Assembly (NCBI GenBank): GCA_050084985.1 | Contig: JBITNC010000002.1 | Coordinates: 25,916,001 to 25,980,000 of the forward strand | DNA length: 64,000 bases | DNA from: Nageia nagi | Taxonomy: Eukaryota > Pinophyta | Direction of reading: 5' to 3' | Shown here: positions 22,253 through 34,509 of the stretch, piece by piece | How the letters are laid out: each line of letters starts with the position of its first letter | How positions within the stretch are numbered: the stretch's first letter is position 1 | Program-made: the position numbers and the translations under genes | The notes under the pieces: model-generated | The model's input: only the letters and a program-made list of their open reading frames with translations | Told to the model about the DNA's origin: nothing | Databases searched by the model: none

Positions 22253-22264
22253 TGGTATCAGAGG
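22253..22264 (+). other. Element G primer-binding site
   Basis: TGGTATCAGAGG directly after the LTR matches the initiator tRNA-Met primer site in 11 of 12 positions. Confidence 0.9.
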
Positions 22265-22860
22265 CCAAGATTTAGCTAGCCTATGAATGACACTAATTAT
22301 TCAAGAATATTACACAAGATCCAATACCAAAAGGGAGATGGCATCTATAAGAATAGAAGGATGACCTAAGGATTAAGGAGAAGAGCCATGCCATTGGATG
22401 AATGAGCAACCTTAAAATGAGGAGATCTAAGAGGAAGGAGCCATGCATGTGGAGAGGTCTGGATCTGATAAGCAAAGGATTACCACACCCACCCAAGAAT
22501 CCCTACTCAAATGATAGTTCAATGAGCTTAGAACATCCATCCAAAGCATGATAAGAGTCATCATATCCATGAAATAATAGATGAACCATCATTAGGGATC
22601 ATTGGTTTATCTAAAAAGGAGGTTAACACCCCCACGTGAGATACAAAAATATAGAAGGGAGCCCAATGAGGAGGATTAGAGTCTTAGGATATCTTAGAGT
22701 CTCAAAGATTGGGAGTCTACTCATCATGGATCCCTAATTAAATAGGAAAAGATATTTGGAAGGTCTTAATCATATCAGGTATAGTAAGGTACAAACCCTC
22801 TCATAAAGAGATACCTAGAGGAGGACGTTGGCAAGGTGGAGGAGCAACCCCTTATCCCAT
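22265..22860 (+). other. Element G leader and gag N-terminal remnant
   Basis: Purine-rich, no long frame. Short pieces rich in Arg, Glu and Ser near 22610-22700 look like the basic N-terminal part that precedes the gag domain in such elements, but this is weak. Confidence 0.4.
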
Positions 22861-23765
22861 GACCCTCTAAGCCCATGTTTGCTAAGAATATTAGGGAGGA
22901 GCAGAAGAGCAAGGTGCCTAGACCATTTGAGATGAATTAGATTTTTCAATATTACACATCGTTGGAGCTAGGGTTGAGAAGAAATATGGACTTTAATGGA
23001 TATCTTGAGTTGTTATGGTTGCAAGGAGGGCATGCTCATGGCCTTCACACTCCTAGAAATGCACTTTTAGAAATGAAATACTTGCACCATAAAATTGGTA
23101 AGCTTCAAGTGCCTATGTATGATGGGAAAAAGATGATAGCTAAGGCTTGGCTGCATCAACTAGAGACCTATTTCACTTTGAATCCAAACATGGATGAAGA
23201 GGAAGTCATCTACTTTGCCACATTGCATTTTGAGGGAGATTCTTTGGAGTGGTGATAGCATAGGGTGATCAGTTAAGGGTATTCAGGTATTGTAACCTTT
23301 GATGAGTTTGCATGGAGACTAGTGAAACAATTTGATCAAAAGAAGAAAAATGTTTACTTATGAGATCTAACTACTCTAAGAGAGCAGGATTCAATATACG
23401 AATATGTTATAGAGTTTTAGAAAATTATAGTTATGATTCATTACCTTCCAAAGGATATATTAGTCTTAGAACCCCTCCAATACATGGTGAAGGTATCCTC
23501 CCCTAGAAGCCTTGATGATGTGATTTGGTCTACATAGAATCTCAAGCCCACCATGAGATCCCTTAAGAGAGGCTCAATTCAAAGGGGAGGATTTATAAAA
23601 AAGCCATTTGTATATAAAGAGGGGCCTAGTAAGGCCAAACCCACTCCACCACCACAAGCAGATTAGTTGGATATAGCCACCAAAAGGAAAATGAGATAAG
23701 AAGGGAAGTGCTTCTACTGCAAGAAGCAATGGGAGCCTAGGTATCATTATTTAGGAAAGGGGTAG
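22861..23765 (+). pseudogene. Element G gag (Ty3/gypsy Retrotrans_gag type), broken
   Basis: 22962-23255 is open and contains KLQVPMYDGKK, AWLHQLETYF, EEEVIYFATLHFEGDSLEW, the typical start of the gypsy capsid domain (G-x-x-x-x-x-x-W-L ... A ... L-x-G-x-A-x-x-W). After a stop the same frame continues with TFDEFAWRLVKQF and LREQDSIYEY, also standard. At 23708-23755 the zinc knuckle reads CFYCKKQWEPRYHY: Cys-Cys present, the His displaced and the last Cys replaced. Several TAG/TGA stops interrupt it. Confidence 0.85.
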
Positions 23766-24384
23766 GTGCACTATGTGGAAGTTTGGTTAGATGATGGATC
23801 AAAATATTTAAATATAGATCTTGGAGGTGACACCATGGACCTAGGAACACCTAGAGTTGAGGGTACCCTAGGTAGCATGATAGCCATAATACATGAAGTC
23901 AAGAAGTACTTAACATTGAAGGTGATTCGGGTAGGTAGGAGGATAGGATGTGATGGTATTGATAGATCCTAATGCCTCACACAACTCCATTGAGGCAAGG
24001 TTTGTAGAATGTAAGGGGTTGAATACTAAAGGATTCAAGGGATTTCAAGTTTCAAATGCTAATAGGAAGCTCACTCTCATTAATCACATGGTGGAGAGAT
24101 ATGGAGTTCATTTATAGAGTTATGTGGTGAGGGAGGATTTCCACCTTTACCCTCTTAGAGTTCATCCTCATATTATCTTAGGAATATAGTGGTTGTTTGA
24201 TCTTAGGGACATCCACACCAACTAAGACTCATACCTTGTAAGGGATCAAGTATGATTATCCCCAAATTGAAAATAAGATACTAGAGGTGATTGAGTAGTG
24301 TTAGAAGAACAAGGTAAAAATAACAAACAAGCACACTATGTTTCATACCAAGAAGCTAGGAAGGGGAATGTTGAGATGGAAGGA
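23766..24384 (+). pseudogene. Element G protease start, inactive, cut by element B
   Basis: Spacer then VLIDPNASHNSI at about 23950-23990. Gypsy proteases carry L-I-D-S-G-A-x-H-N-F-I; the catalytic Asp remains but S-G has become P-N. The frame continues as FVECKGLNTKGF, then NRKLTLIN and HIILGI (the conserved D-x-I-L-G-M-x-W region with D and M lost). Stops occur at several points. Element B interrupts after GCCTA (24385-24389). Confidence 0.75.
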
Positions 24385-24389
24385 GCCTA

Positions 24390-24877
24390 TGAAAGGATTG
24401 AAATATAACATAAACAATCCTCAATTACCAATATATCATGAAAGCTCAATCTCACATCTAAATAACTCAAATAATAAAATCTCACAAAGTGACACAGGAG
24501 ATAAAGTGGTTCCTCAACTAGGAGTACATCCACTAACTAGATCTTACTTCATTCACAAACATGAACCTCTTACAATTCTCTTAAACTCTATCCTATAGCA
24601 TAACTTTACTTCACAAATTGGTATATCATAACAAAGAGGGAGCTTTCTATTTATAGGCCAAAATTCTTCTTTAGATCACCCTTTTACCCAATGTACAAAA
24701 GCATGACATGCACATCCTTTTACCCAAGGAGCATGCTCATGACATGGAGTGTAGGACAAGTAACATTATCATATTCACTTAAATACTTAATATATCAAAT
24801 GATACCCTTAAGTATTAGTGAACTTACATAGAAGATTATTACAAAACTTTTACAATAATGCATTATACATTCCAACA
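24390..24877 (-). repeat. Element B 3' LTR
   Basis: 488 bp, TGAAAGG to TCCAACA on the plus strand; about 14 bp shorter than its partner because of a deletion near 24583. TATA-like box at 24649-24656 on the minus strand. Confidence 0.95.
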
Positions 24878-24886
24878 CTCCCCCTT
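24878..24886 (-). other. Element B polypurine tract
   Basis: Minus strand AAGGGGGAG directly abutting the LTR start TGTTGGAATG, the plus-strand DNA primer of reverse transcription. Confidence 0.9.
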
Positions 24887-25602
24887 AATGCAATATTGGG
24901 ATAGAGTCATAAAGAGAGAAGGAAGAGAGAAAGTAAGAGAGTTCTCCTCCAAATAGATACAATGGAGATGAGAACTTTTTACATATTTGTGAAGTAAGAA
25001 AGATATAGTTTGAGACTCACTACTTTGAAAAATATAATCATTAACCATAACTAATTTCAATGTACATGAAGTAGTCATCCAACTAGAAGTCATGAAGAGT
25101 TTCCAAAATCCCACATATCTGAAGTAAGTAACCTACAATCTCAAAGTAACCTGCAAGTCATAAGCAGCTCAAATAATAAGATTAGTTACATGCAACATAT
25201 TCATATCAACTAGGATAAATGAATCACACAAATACCATCATGAATTGATTAATGGTGCACTATAAGTTAGCATGAATATGCCAAGCCAAAACTCATAGTC
25301 ACCTACTGTATATAAAAACATGTGTTGATTATCATTACAAAATAGAGCATGCACATACTAGTTTCTTATATATGGATAGTTGAATAGTACCAAAAGACAC
25401 ATAAGAGTTCCTCACACATGGATAACTAAACAGTGCTAGATTGGCCAATCTTTTTGCTTTAAAAATTTGTACAAGAAGTTCCTCATGTAGAGTGAACTTA
25501 CCACAAAGGTGTATAACAAAATAACCACTATACAATATAAAATCCTCCTAAGGGTGAAGTTGTCATCACAAACATGAATTCAACACAAGAAATCAAACTT
25601 CA
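24887..25602 (-). other. Element B 3' untranslated segment
   Basis: Aligns with the same segment in A, C and D; non-coding; two copies of the 46-bp GAGTTCCTCA-type unit at about 25360-25430. Confidence 0.75.
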
Positions 25603-27094
25603 CTCCCCCTTGAGGGAAACTTCACCAACCTGATAGCATCCCTAAGCTTATAGAATTGAGCTTCTAAGAGGGGCTTAGTGAACAAATCAATAGAGTTCAA
25701 GTTGGATGGATAATACTTCAGGTATATGATGCCATCAAGAACCTTCTCCCTAATAAAATGGGCATGGATTTCCACATGTTTTATTATTTAATAGAACATA
25801 GAATTTTTAACCAAAGAAATAGCTAACTAATTATCTAAAAAAATCAAATATGAGCCACCTTGCTCATACCCAATTTCTTCCAAAATATGTCTTAGCCAAA
25901 TGGCTTCCTAGGATGCAATAAACATGGCATGGTATTCAACTTTTATAGTGGAAAAATAAATAGTAGGTTGCTTCTTTGAAGCCCAAGAGATAGCATTTGA
26001 ACCAATGCCAAACACATACATAGAGTTTGATTTCTTATCATATCTATCTCCTCCATAATCAGAATCTAAGAATCTAGAGAGAACAAATGAGGAAACTTAG
26101 AATACTTGAGAGTAAGATCCTTAGTTTCTACAAAGTACTTCAAGATTTGTTTAATAGTAGTAAGATGGTCAACATATGGTTTCTACATGAATCAAGCCAT
26201 CAAATTCATTGCAAAAGTAATATCTAGCTTAGAAATAGTCAAATACAAAATACTACCAATTAAATACCTATAAGTTAAAGCATTATCTAACTGAGAGTTG
26301 GAGCTTAGACAAATAGTGATTCCAAGAGAGGCTGGGATCATAGTGTATCTACACTCCATTCCAAACTTTTGTAAGATATCTGATATATAATTAGATTGAC
26401 TAAGATAATTACAATTCTTATATTAGTATACTTGCATTACATGGTAGTAGTGCAAGAGACCAAGATCAATCATTTCAAATATTACCTTAAGTTTAGATAT
26501 GAATTCTTAAATGATTTCTTCATTATTCTTAGTTATCAAAAGATCATCCACATAAAGGAGAATCAAAATCACATCTTTTCCTTGATTGAGCACATATAGA
26601 TTGGATTCAAAAAAACACTTAGAGAAACCAATGTTTGCAAAATACCATGAAATCTTCCTATATTAGGTTTTAGGTGCTTACTTAAGTCCATATAATGACT
26701 TATTTAGCTTGCACACAAAGGACTCTTTGCCTTCCACAATGAACACTTATAGTTGATTCATGAAGATTTCCACATCTAAAACACCATTGAGAAATGCACT
26801 CTTGATGTCAAGTTGAAAAACTTTCTATCTTTGAGCTATAGAAAGAGCAAGGATAATTCTCATAATAGGCATATTTTCCATGAGAGAAAAGGTTTTTACA
26901 TAATCTACATTGTATTTCTAAGCAAAACCTTTGGCTACTAACCTTGCCTTGTATTTCTCAATATATCCAATAGATTTGAACTTGATCTTGTAGATCCACT
27001 TATTTTTAGTCATATTCTTCTCATTGGGATAAGGAACCAAATCCCAAGTTTCATTTTTTATAAGAATCTCATACTCCACTTTCATGGTTTTCAT
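25603..27094 (-). pseudogene. Element B reverse transcriptase and RNase H, broken
   Basis: Order and motifs as in A: N-terminal RT block (ETWDLVPYPNEK, about 27020-27050), KSLYGLK near 26700, YVDD at 26543-26554 intact, SDILQKFGM near 26350, RNase H blocks toward 25900 with shifts, and an open C-terminal piece at 25593-25775 (EIHAHFIREKV, DLFTKPL, FPSRGSEV). At least ten stops separate these blocks. The pol end overlaps a purine tract (plus strand CTCCCCCTT, 25603-25611) much like the real polypurine tract. Confidence 0.85.
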
Positions 27095-28530
27095 CTAGCA
27101 CTCATGCTTATAAGCTTCTTTGAAGGTTGAGTACTCATGCTTATTATCAATCTTGTCAAATAATAATTTGTTCAAGGTCATGCTCCTTATTACTCTTTGA
27201 GTTGATGAGTTTTGTTCTATAGGTGACTTGTCTACATCAATATCTAACCAACTAAGTGCAACTAAAGAGTCCTCTATATCATTAACATCCTCTTTAGAAT
27301 TAGATTCTTTAAGAAGTTCATTGAACTTTACATCCCTTGAAATTAACTCTACTTTATAGGATGGAGAGTAGCTCTTGTAGCCTCTATGCTGACTATCATA
27401 ACCCACAAAGATACATTTTTAAATGCTTTTGTCTAACTTCTTCCTTTTCTCAAAAATAATGTAGGAGAATGCCTCACAATCAAACACCCTAAGGTGAAAA
27501 ATGTTAGATTTTCTTCCTAACCATTCCTCAAAAGGAGTTTTACCCTGAACAACTTTTCTGGGACACTTATTCAAGGTGTAAATAGTAGTGCTCACAGCTT
27601 CACCCCATAATAAACTAGAAAGATTATCCAACATGCATCTAGCCATTTCTATAATTATTCTATTTTTCTTTTCAGTAACACCATTCTACTGAGAAGTGTA
27701 AGGAATCATAAACTATATCTTGATTACATACTTAGCATAATATTCATTAAACTCATTGCTATTGTATTCTCCTCCATTATCTAATCTTAATATCTTGATC
27801 TTAAGGTTAATTTGATTCTCAACAAAGGCCTTAAAATCCTTAAAACTCTCAAAGTTTTGATCCTTATGCTCAAGAAAATAGCCAAAAGTCATCTTACTAA
27901 AATCATGGATAAAGGTCAAGACCTAAGATGCTCCTCTAAGTGACTTATTCTAAAATAGACCCATCAAATTTGAATGCACAAGTTGAAGAGGTTGAGATGC
28001 TCCTATTGCCTTATCTTTTTCAAACTTTTATCTATGTATCTTACCAAGAATGCACATCTTGCATACACTAACTAAAGGAGAAATTGAAGGCAAACCTTCC
28101 ATAAGTTCTTGGTCTTTCATGATTTGAATACTCTTATGGTTAAGGTGCCCTAAACATTGGTACCAAAGATTGCCTCTAGAACACACATTTGTAAGAAGAC
28201 ACATCTTTGTTGGAACTTGATCCATAATGTAGAGATCATCTTTTACTGACCCTTTAACCATTGTGGTAAGTCCTTTTTTTAATGAACTAGGATTGAGAAT
28301 CAAACTCAAATGAGTACCCTTTTTTAGCAACTTAGATCATGAAGAGAAGGTTCATCCTAAGCTTAGGAACATAGAGCACATTATCAAGAACCTTCTTGTA
28401 AATCAACACACTTCTAATTCTTTGGACTTCACAGATAGTCACCTATCACAATCGCATCTTTTCTATACTTATGAAAGTTCTCAAATATTTTCCTTTCAAA
28501 ACATAGGTGATTAGTGCAACTAGAGTCAAC
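27095..28530 (-). pseudogene. Element B protease and integrase, broken
   Basis: The protease site at about 28535-28515 reads IVDSSCTNH: catalytic Asp present (codon 28525-28527), D-S-G changed to D-S-S, and the preceding Trp is a stop. 28028-28330 holds the integrase zinc finger (LWYQCLGHLNH, CKMCILGK); the first His of the usual L-W-H is Tyr. 27713-27919 keeps the second core Asp (RLDNGGEYNSNEF). 27419-27646 and 27095-27406 give the C-terminal core and the linker (GYDSQHRGYKSYSPSYK). Confidence 0.85.
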
Positions 28531-29557
28531 AATCTAATCAGACAAAGAAGTGCAAGATATGGAGTAGAGCATCATAGCAAAATTAGCTTGAATATTCTTC
28601 TTTCCTTTGAAGTTATTTATATTTTCATTACCTTTATTCTTTTGCTCTCTTTTCTCTTTGTAGCAATCAACTTCTTTGTGACCTTGAATGCCATAATAGT
28701 TACAATTACCATCAAAAATTTTCTTTGAATATGAATTGTTTGCTTTACCTTTTCCATCTCTTTGCTTGAAGCGGTTGTTGTTATCATTGTTCTTACTGCT
28801 ATTATTATTGTTCTTATTATTGTCATTATTTCTATTATTCTTACTGCTATTATTTCCATTACCTCTTTTTCAAGCCTTTTGGAGGAATAAGGATAAGATT
28901 TCTTTTGATGGTTGAATTTCTTCTTGAAAGGAGTTTTGGTTGCTCCAAGAGCAACATTATTATCCTTAGGAGAAGAAATTCACACTTTTTTGTTAAGGGT
29001 ATTCTTATGAGCCTACAAAGGTTCTTAAGAGACAATACTTGTTCTTCATCATCAAGCCTTATTTCCATAACTATCACAAAGTTACAAAACTTTGAATAAA
29101 GGCTTTGAAGAATGATGAAGACCATGAAATCATCGTTGATCCAATTGCACCCACAAGTAACAATTTGGATCTTTAGGTCAATGATTTTATTCAAGTAGAT
29201 AGAATTATTTTCATCTTCCCCTTGACGAGATTGAAGCAACTTTTGAAAAATGGTAAACCTTCTTGAAAACTTTGAACCAAGGTAGATTTATTTAAGCTTA
29301 TCCCAAGCTTCCTCTATCAAGGTTAAAGAGAAAATCATCAAGAGCATATCATCTGAAACTACACAAAAGATCATGGAGGTTGCCAACTCATTCTTCATGT
29401 TGTAAGCCTCTAGTTCCTTCTCATCTGTAGGAAGTAAAAGGTTCTCATTCACTATTTGCCAAAGCTTTCTTTCTTATAATTCAACTCTCATCCTAGGTTC
29501 CCAAATCTCAAAGTTGGAACCATTAAGAATGTGTTTGGGTAAAAAAGAGTCTCCCAT
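28531..29557 (-). pseudogene. Element B gag, broken
   Basis: Start ATG at 29557 opens MGDSFLPKHILNGSNFEIW, the DUF4219-type N-terminus. 28859-29239 is the capsid part (GEDENNSIYLNKIIDLK, CGCNWINDDFMVF), leaving frame near its end. The nucleocapsid site at about 28661-28706 reads C-x2-Y-x4-H-x4-C, the second cysteine replaced by Tyr. An Asn-rich linker precedes it. Confidence 0.85.
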
Positions 29558-32067
29558 TTGCTACACAAGGATGTGAAAAGCAATAAGCATATGGTTCAAT
29601 AAACAACTTATATGTTAAGTTTTAACCAAGTAAATAATACATGTTAAATTTAACACTAGAGACATACTTGATTTGATTCACAAGTGCAAATGTTTTATAA
29701 CTCATTGCTCATATCAAGAACCATAAATGTAGAGTGACATTATTGAAGCTTATTTTCTTATCTAAAATTAGGCCTTCACCTAGATGTCCACATAAGAGGA
29801 GCCCAAGTACTACCAATCATCAACTAGTTCATCTTGGTCATTAACCAATTTTCACCACTTGGATCATCAGACTTAAAGGCTCTAGTCCACCTATCCTCAC
29901 CTTATGGCTCCCCAAACAAGTCATGTTGCAAAATGTATGTGTAGATATGTTCATTTTAGGGGGTTGCTCATATCAATGTTTGAATTTTTATTTGAATAAG
30001 TAAATAAATTATGAAGTAAAGAGCATAAGTAAAAAAATATCATCCATTCAAAATTTTAAACCTAAGTGTCCAATGGGTTTTGTTTACCAACCCCTAAAGG
30101 ACATCTTTACATCATTCCTTATTTTGCATAAGTCCATCCCATACTTTGCATAAGAAAAAAAAAATAGGAATTTATCCAATGCATCATTATCTTAACTTAA
30201 AAATTTTAAGTAATAAGCATGCATCATTCCATTAACTTAAAAGAATTGAATTAATAAGCATGCATCATTCCTATTAATTTGAATAAGTTAACTTTGCATA
30301 ATAAAGAATGAATGTTTAAAGAGGTAAAAAATAATCTAAGTATGCATCCATTCTAATATTTTTAAGTGAAACCATAAACAATTTCTCCTTTTTACTTAAA
30401 AAACTTTAAGTAAGATGCTTTTTCCTAAAAAACTTAAGGAAAAAAAATGCTAAGAGTTTGACATTCTAGAAATTGCATTTGTACCTAAGTAAATTAAAAA
30501 TGCAATTTGAGTAGAACATTAAAAAACATTCTAAAATTAATGTCAATTTAAAGATTTTACTTAAAAGGTATCTTGCAACTTTAAAGGAAAACAAAGTTTA
30601 ACTTAGTATAAAATTAATATTTTTGTTATCATTGTAAAAAAATAACCTCCAAAAATATTCCTCTATATTTACTTTTAAAATATATATATATTTAAGTAAA
30701 AAAAAGGCATTAAGGGTTACTTAAGGGATGTAATTGGTCAAAGTAATAGTACTCTTATATATTTAAAAGTTAAAAAAAATTCACCAACAAACTTAAATTT
30801 TTGAAAAAAACATTACAAGTAAAGCATTAAAAGTTTAATTTTAACCTTTACTACACTCCATGTCAGGTTCATAAAAGAAACATAATTGCATTTCAAGATG
30901 TCTTTTAATACAATTCATGATGGTAATATGGAGTATCATTTACTTCTAGGTGCATTTAATAGAAGCATATGGCTTGCAAGTAATCAAAAAATATTAAATG
31001 CACCATGAAGGATTTGTAAGTAATAAATTAAATCCATCAATAAGAAGCATTAAATGTGAGGCCCCCCTTTTACTCTACTTTTTAAACAAATAAAATTAAT
31101 AAGCAATGGAGGCATGTGCATCTTGGATGTGTAGAGGCTGCATAGAGTGGAAATAAACATGAAGAAGGGGTGGTGAAGAGGGTAGATGAGTAGTAGAGGA
31201 TTTCAATGGCTGTGAGGGCAGAGTAGAGAGCCATGGGGGCTATGAAAGCCCAACACCCTAGTTAGAGAGAAACGGGGGTTTTAAGGAAATGTATTTGAAG
31301 GGGAGATTCCCATGATTCAAATGACTTGATTGAGGCACCAATGAATGATCATGCAGGGTTTTGGTGCACTATTAAACACACATGCTAAGATGGGACTAAA
31401 GAGAAGGCCATCATGAAGAAATGGAGAGGAAGGCACTACAATTAGAAATGCAAAGTGGGAGACAACTGCATGATGCCAAAGGGAGACAATAATTCATCTC
31501 CAAATATTGCCTCTCTCACCCCATTTTTCACATAAACCACATCAGCTAAGGGCATATAAGAGGGCCAATTTGGCAAGCAACAACCCACAAGGTCTTTCAA
31601 TAGGCCACGAGGGTCAAAAAAATAAACCCTACAAAAAAAATGTGTGATTTTGAAATGAGATTTCAAAGAAAGAGTATAGAATATACATTTTATAATATAT
31701 TATAAAATACACTATCTCTTCCTCCCTTTTTTATTTCTCAAAAATAAGTATTTATTCAAACAATAAAAAATGCAATTTTTGTATACTAACCCCTTATTTA
31801 AAAAAAATAGCAATTTTTAAAAAATTGCAATAAGATAATAGTATAAATAAAAAAAATGTACTAGTCATATGTTATTTACAAAAGAACTAACACATAGCAA
31901 TTAACATGTTAGAAGCAAAATACAATAATACAAAAAAAAGAGGGAAAGGATGTTTATACCTTCACAATACTTTTAACTCACAATGGAGTGAAAGATAAAG
32001 AATTAGGACCACAAATTTGAAGATGAAGAGCCTTAACACCAAGGATGTGAAGAGGATCCTCCAAGGA
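29558..32067 (-). other. Element B leader
   Basis: Non-coding. The conserved leader block is present only in part (29745-29960; about 230 bp deleted near 29840). A+T-rich middle; purine-rich variable block at about 31060-31440. Confidence 0.75.
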
Positions 32068-32079
32068 GCTCTTATACCA
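32068..32079 (-). other. Element B primer-binding site
   Basis: Minus strand TGGTATAAGAGC, one mismatch to the initiator tRNA-Met site TGGTATCAGAGC; two bases from the LTR. Confidence 0.85.
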
Positions 32080-32081
32080 AA

Positions 32082-32581
32082 TGAAAGGAATGAAATATAA
32101 CATAAACAATTCTAAACTATGAAGATCTCATGAAAGCTCAATCTCACATCTAAATAACTCAAATAAGACAATCTCACAAAGTGACATAAGAGATAAAGTG
32201 ATTCCTCCAACTAGGAGTACATTCACTAACTAGATCTTACTTCATTCACAAACATGAACCTCTTACAATTCTCCTAATATCATCTCCTAAACTCTTATCC
32301 TATAGCATAAATTTAATCCACAAATTTCTATATGATAACAAAGACGGATCCTTCTATTTATAGGCCAAAATCCCTCTTTGGATCACCCTTTTACCCAATG
32401 TACAAAAGCATGACATGCATATCCTTTTACCTAAGGGGCATGCTCATGACATGGAGTGTAGGACAAGTAACATTATCATATTCACTTAAATACTTAAGGT
32501 ATAAAATGATACCCTTAAGTATTAGTGAACTTACATAAGATTATTATAAAACCTTTACAATAATGCATTATAATTCTAATA
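32082..32581 (-). repeat. Element B 5' LTR
   Basis: 500 bp, TGAAAGG to CTAATA (ancestral CCAACA mutated), then the GCCTA target duplication at 32582-32586. Minus-strand TATA box at 32355-32362. Confidence 0.95.
32355..32362 (-). promoter_or_regulatory. TATA box of element B 5' LTR
   Basis: Minus strand CCTATAAATAG, as in the other seven LTRs of the family. Confidence 0.7.
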
Positions 32582-33299
32582 GCCTACAGCTCCCACGTTT
32601 AAGCTGACAGAGCCTTCTAGGCTCACAATGGAGTTGAAAAAATTAGAGGACCTTATGTTAGATGAGGAGGTGATAGCTAACCCCATGTTAGGCCTAGAGA
32701 AGCTAGGATTTTCCATGTTAGTATCATGAGATTTGCACATACCATGTCAACCTAGAGGAGTTGGGGCTTACCATATTAATAGTTGAAAGGTTCAGGATCC
32801 CAACATTGGGATTGGAGGGAAAGAACTAGGTTAGAAGGAGTTTTGGGAAGCTTGAACACCCCATGTTTAGTGCTAAACTAAATGACTACCCCACATTGAG
32901 TCACACACTAGTAGGATACCCCACATTGTGTTATAGGGTAGAGGGGGACACCATGTGGAGCTTGGAAGGACTCTATCACTTTACCTTATTTCTAGGAGGA
33001 GGAAAATGGGTGTTATTGAGTAGAGGTGCAATATTTTGCATCACTTTGAGGAGGATTGGAACTTGTAATGGAGGTTCCACTTATTTTTCTCACTTTTGTT
33101 TCCATGGTTGTAAGTACTTGATTGTAGTTGCAAATTCTGGCACATTATAGAAGCAAGATCAATCGAAGAGTCTCATGATATCTTTGCTTTTCTTGATGGT
33201 GAAGAATTCTATCTTGGAGTTATCAAAACATCATCACTAAAGAATTCTTGGAAGATAATATAATTTATCTTCCACCATTGCTTGAGGGCAAGAAATTCT
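32582..33299 (+). other. Element G interior, 3' part, non-coding
   Basis: Follows the target duplication of B. No RT, RNase H or integrase block is seen in any frame. Loose repetitions of CCCCACATTG and CCATGTTAG occur, the clearest a 31-bp pair at about 32887-32945. The 95-codon open frame at 32863-33150 has repetitive, Gly/Tyr-rich content and no recognised domain; I take it as chance. Confidence 0.55.
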
Positions 33300-33310
33300 A
33301 GGGAGGAGGC
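33300..33310 (+). other. Element G polypurine tract
   Basis: AGGGAGGAGGC two bases before the 3' LTR start TGTGATATTCC. Confidence 0.75.
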
Positions 33311-33312
33311 TT

Positions 33313-34509
33313 TGTGATATTCCTTTTTTATTATAGTAAAGAATAGTAGTGTCCATTTGGAACATCTTAGTAATGTTCCTTTTATCTTATTTTTTTCATT
33401 AGGATTTAATGGGTCATTGACCCCACTTGTGATCCCCTAGTAGGAAGTTTCCCTCCCAAGTATAGTTAATTATATTTTTATGTTGTATTGAGCTTAGAGA
33501 TCCTAAGGATTGATTTTGGGAATCCCAAGATGAATTTGTAAACTTATGGTCTAGATAAGGCACTTAAGTGCTAACACTATTCTTGGGATGATTCATAGGT
33601 CCCACTTTGGTATAGCTTAACACTTAGGCCCATACGCATGATCCCTTAACCCATGTGGGAATGTGTGGCATCCCCTAGACCCAACATGAGCATTTATGGT
33701 ACCCAAGAGACCCATGTTGGTATACTTAACTTCTAGGCACCTATGTTGGGCATCTTGGGCCCTCTAAAGGCTAATGTTCAGGTCACAAATCAAGGTGATA
33801 ACTTTGATACTATATCTCATAATATAGAAGGCTATAAAGGAGGCTTAGAGCCCCATTGATGTACACTTGATATATTTTACTTCTACTCTTACATAACATT
33901 TGATGGACACAACCTTAGTGGAGCACTAAGTGTATTGCTTAGGTGGAGAGCCTAAGAGGATTATCAAGAGAAGGGATCTTGGCAATCAAAGGCATTGGTG
34001 GAGCACCATTTCCCATCTAGTAGTATTAGAGGTGGAGTATCTACCATGCAAATGGTTATCTAGATCTTAGAAGGGCCCCTTCAATGGGAAGGAGTCATAC
34101 TGTGAGGAGGCACTTTTGTCCCATTATGCATCCAACATCATTAGATAGTTTATTTGGCCTAGTTCAGCTCCCAAGAGGCTTATGTCATCCCTTTGGGCTT
34201 ACTTATATATTATATCTCATCATTCATGATACTATAAGCTATGGGCACTTTTTATCTCATTATTGTATACTTATTTTGGCATTGATTGGCACAATTGTGC
34301 ATGTGTTGGCCAGATGTTGGCTTTGTGGGTATTATTATGTTATGTATGGTTGTATTTGGCCCACCATTGGCATTATGTGGTGATATTGTATTTGTGGAAG
34401 CCCAACATTTGCACACTAGGGTTTGTATTTGTATATTGGATGCCCTAGTTTGGTCTGATTGTAATTGAATTTGTTTATATTTTCTTAAGATCTATTTTGG
34501 ATCATCACA
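33313..34509 (+). repeat. Element G 3' LTR
   Basis: 1,197 bp, TGTGATATTCC to GGATCATCACA. Aligns with 21008-22251 throughout, with a short deletion near 33405. Overlapping open frames near 34084-34468 do not match the partner LTR as protein. Confidence 0.9.

Larger units (their letters stand above)
24390..32581 (-). mobile_element. Ty1/copia element B, nested in G
   Basis: Same family as A. LTRs 24390-24877 and 32082-32581; target duplication GCCTA (24385-24389, 32582-32586). Polypurine tract and primer site present. About 40 mismatches and indels in about 485 LTR columns by hand. Coding parts are heavily interrupted and the leader has lost about 230 bp of the conserved block. Confidence 0.95.
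21008..34509 (+). mobile_element. Ty3/gypsy-type element G, gag-protease only, split by B
   Basis: LTRs 21008-22251 and 33313-34509; target duplication GTAGA/GTTGA (4 of 5 match) at 21003-21007 and 34510-34514; primer site and purine tract in place. Without element B the interior is only about 2.9 kb and holds gag and a start of protease, but no RT, RNase H or integrase that I can recognise. That fits a non-autonomous gag-bearing derivative or a large deletion. The LTRs are visibly more diverged, with several indels, than those of B, as expected for the older host. Confidence 0.85.

Noticed and set aside
34084-34468. Three overlapping plus-strand open frames of 60-99 codons
   Set aside because: They lie in the 3' LTR of G and are not conserved as protein in the 5' LTR.
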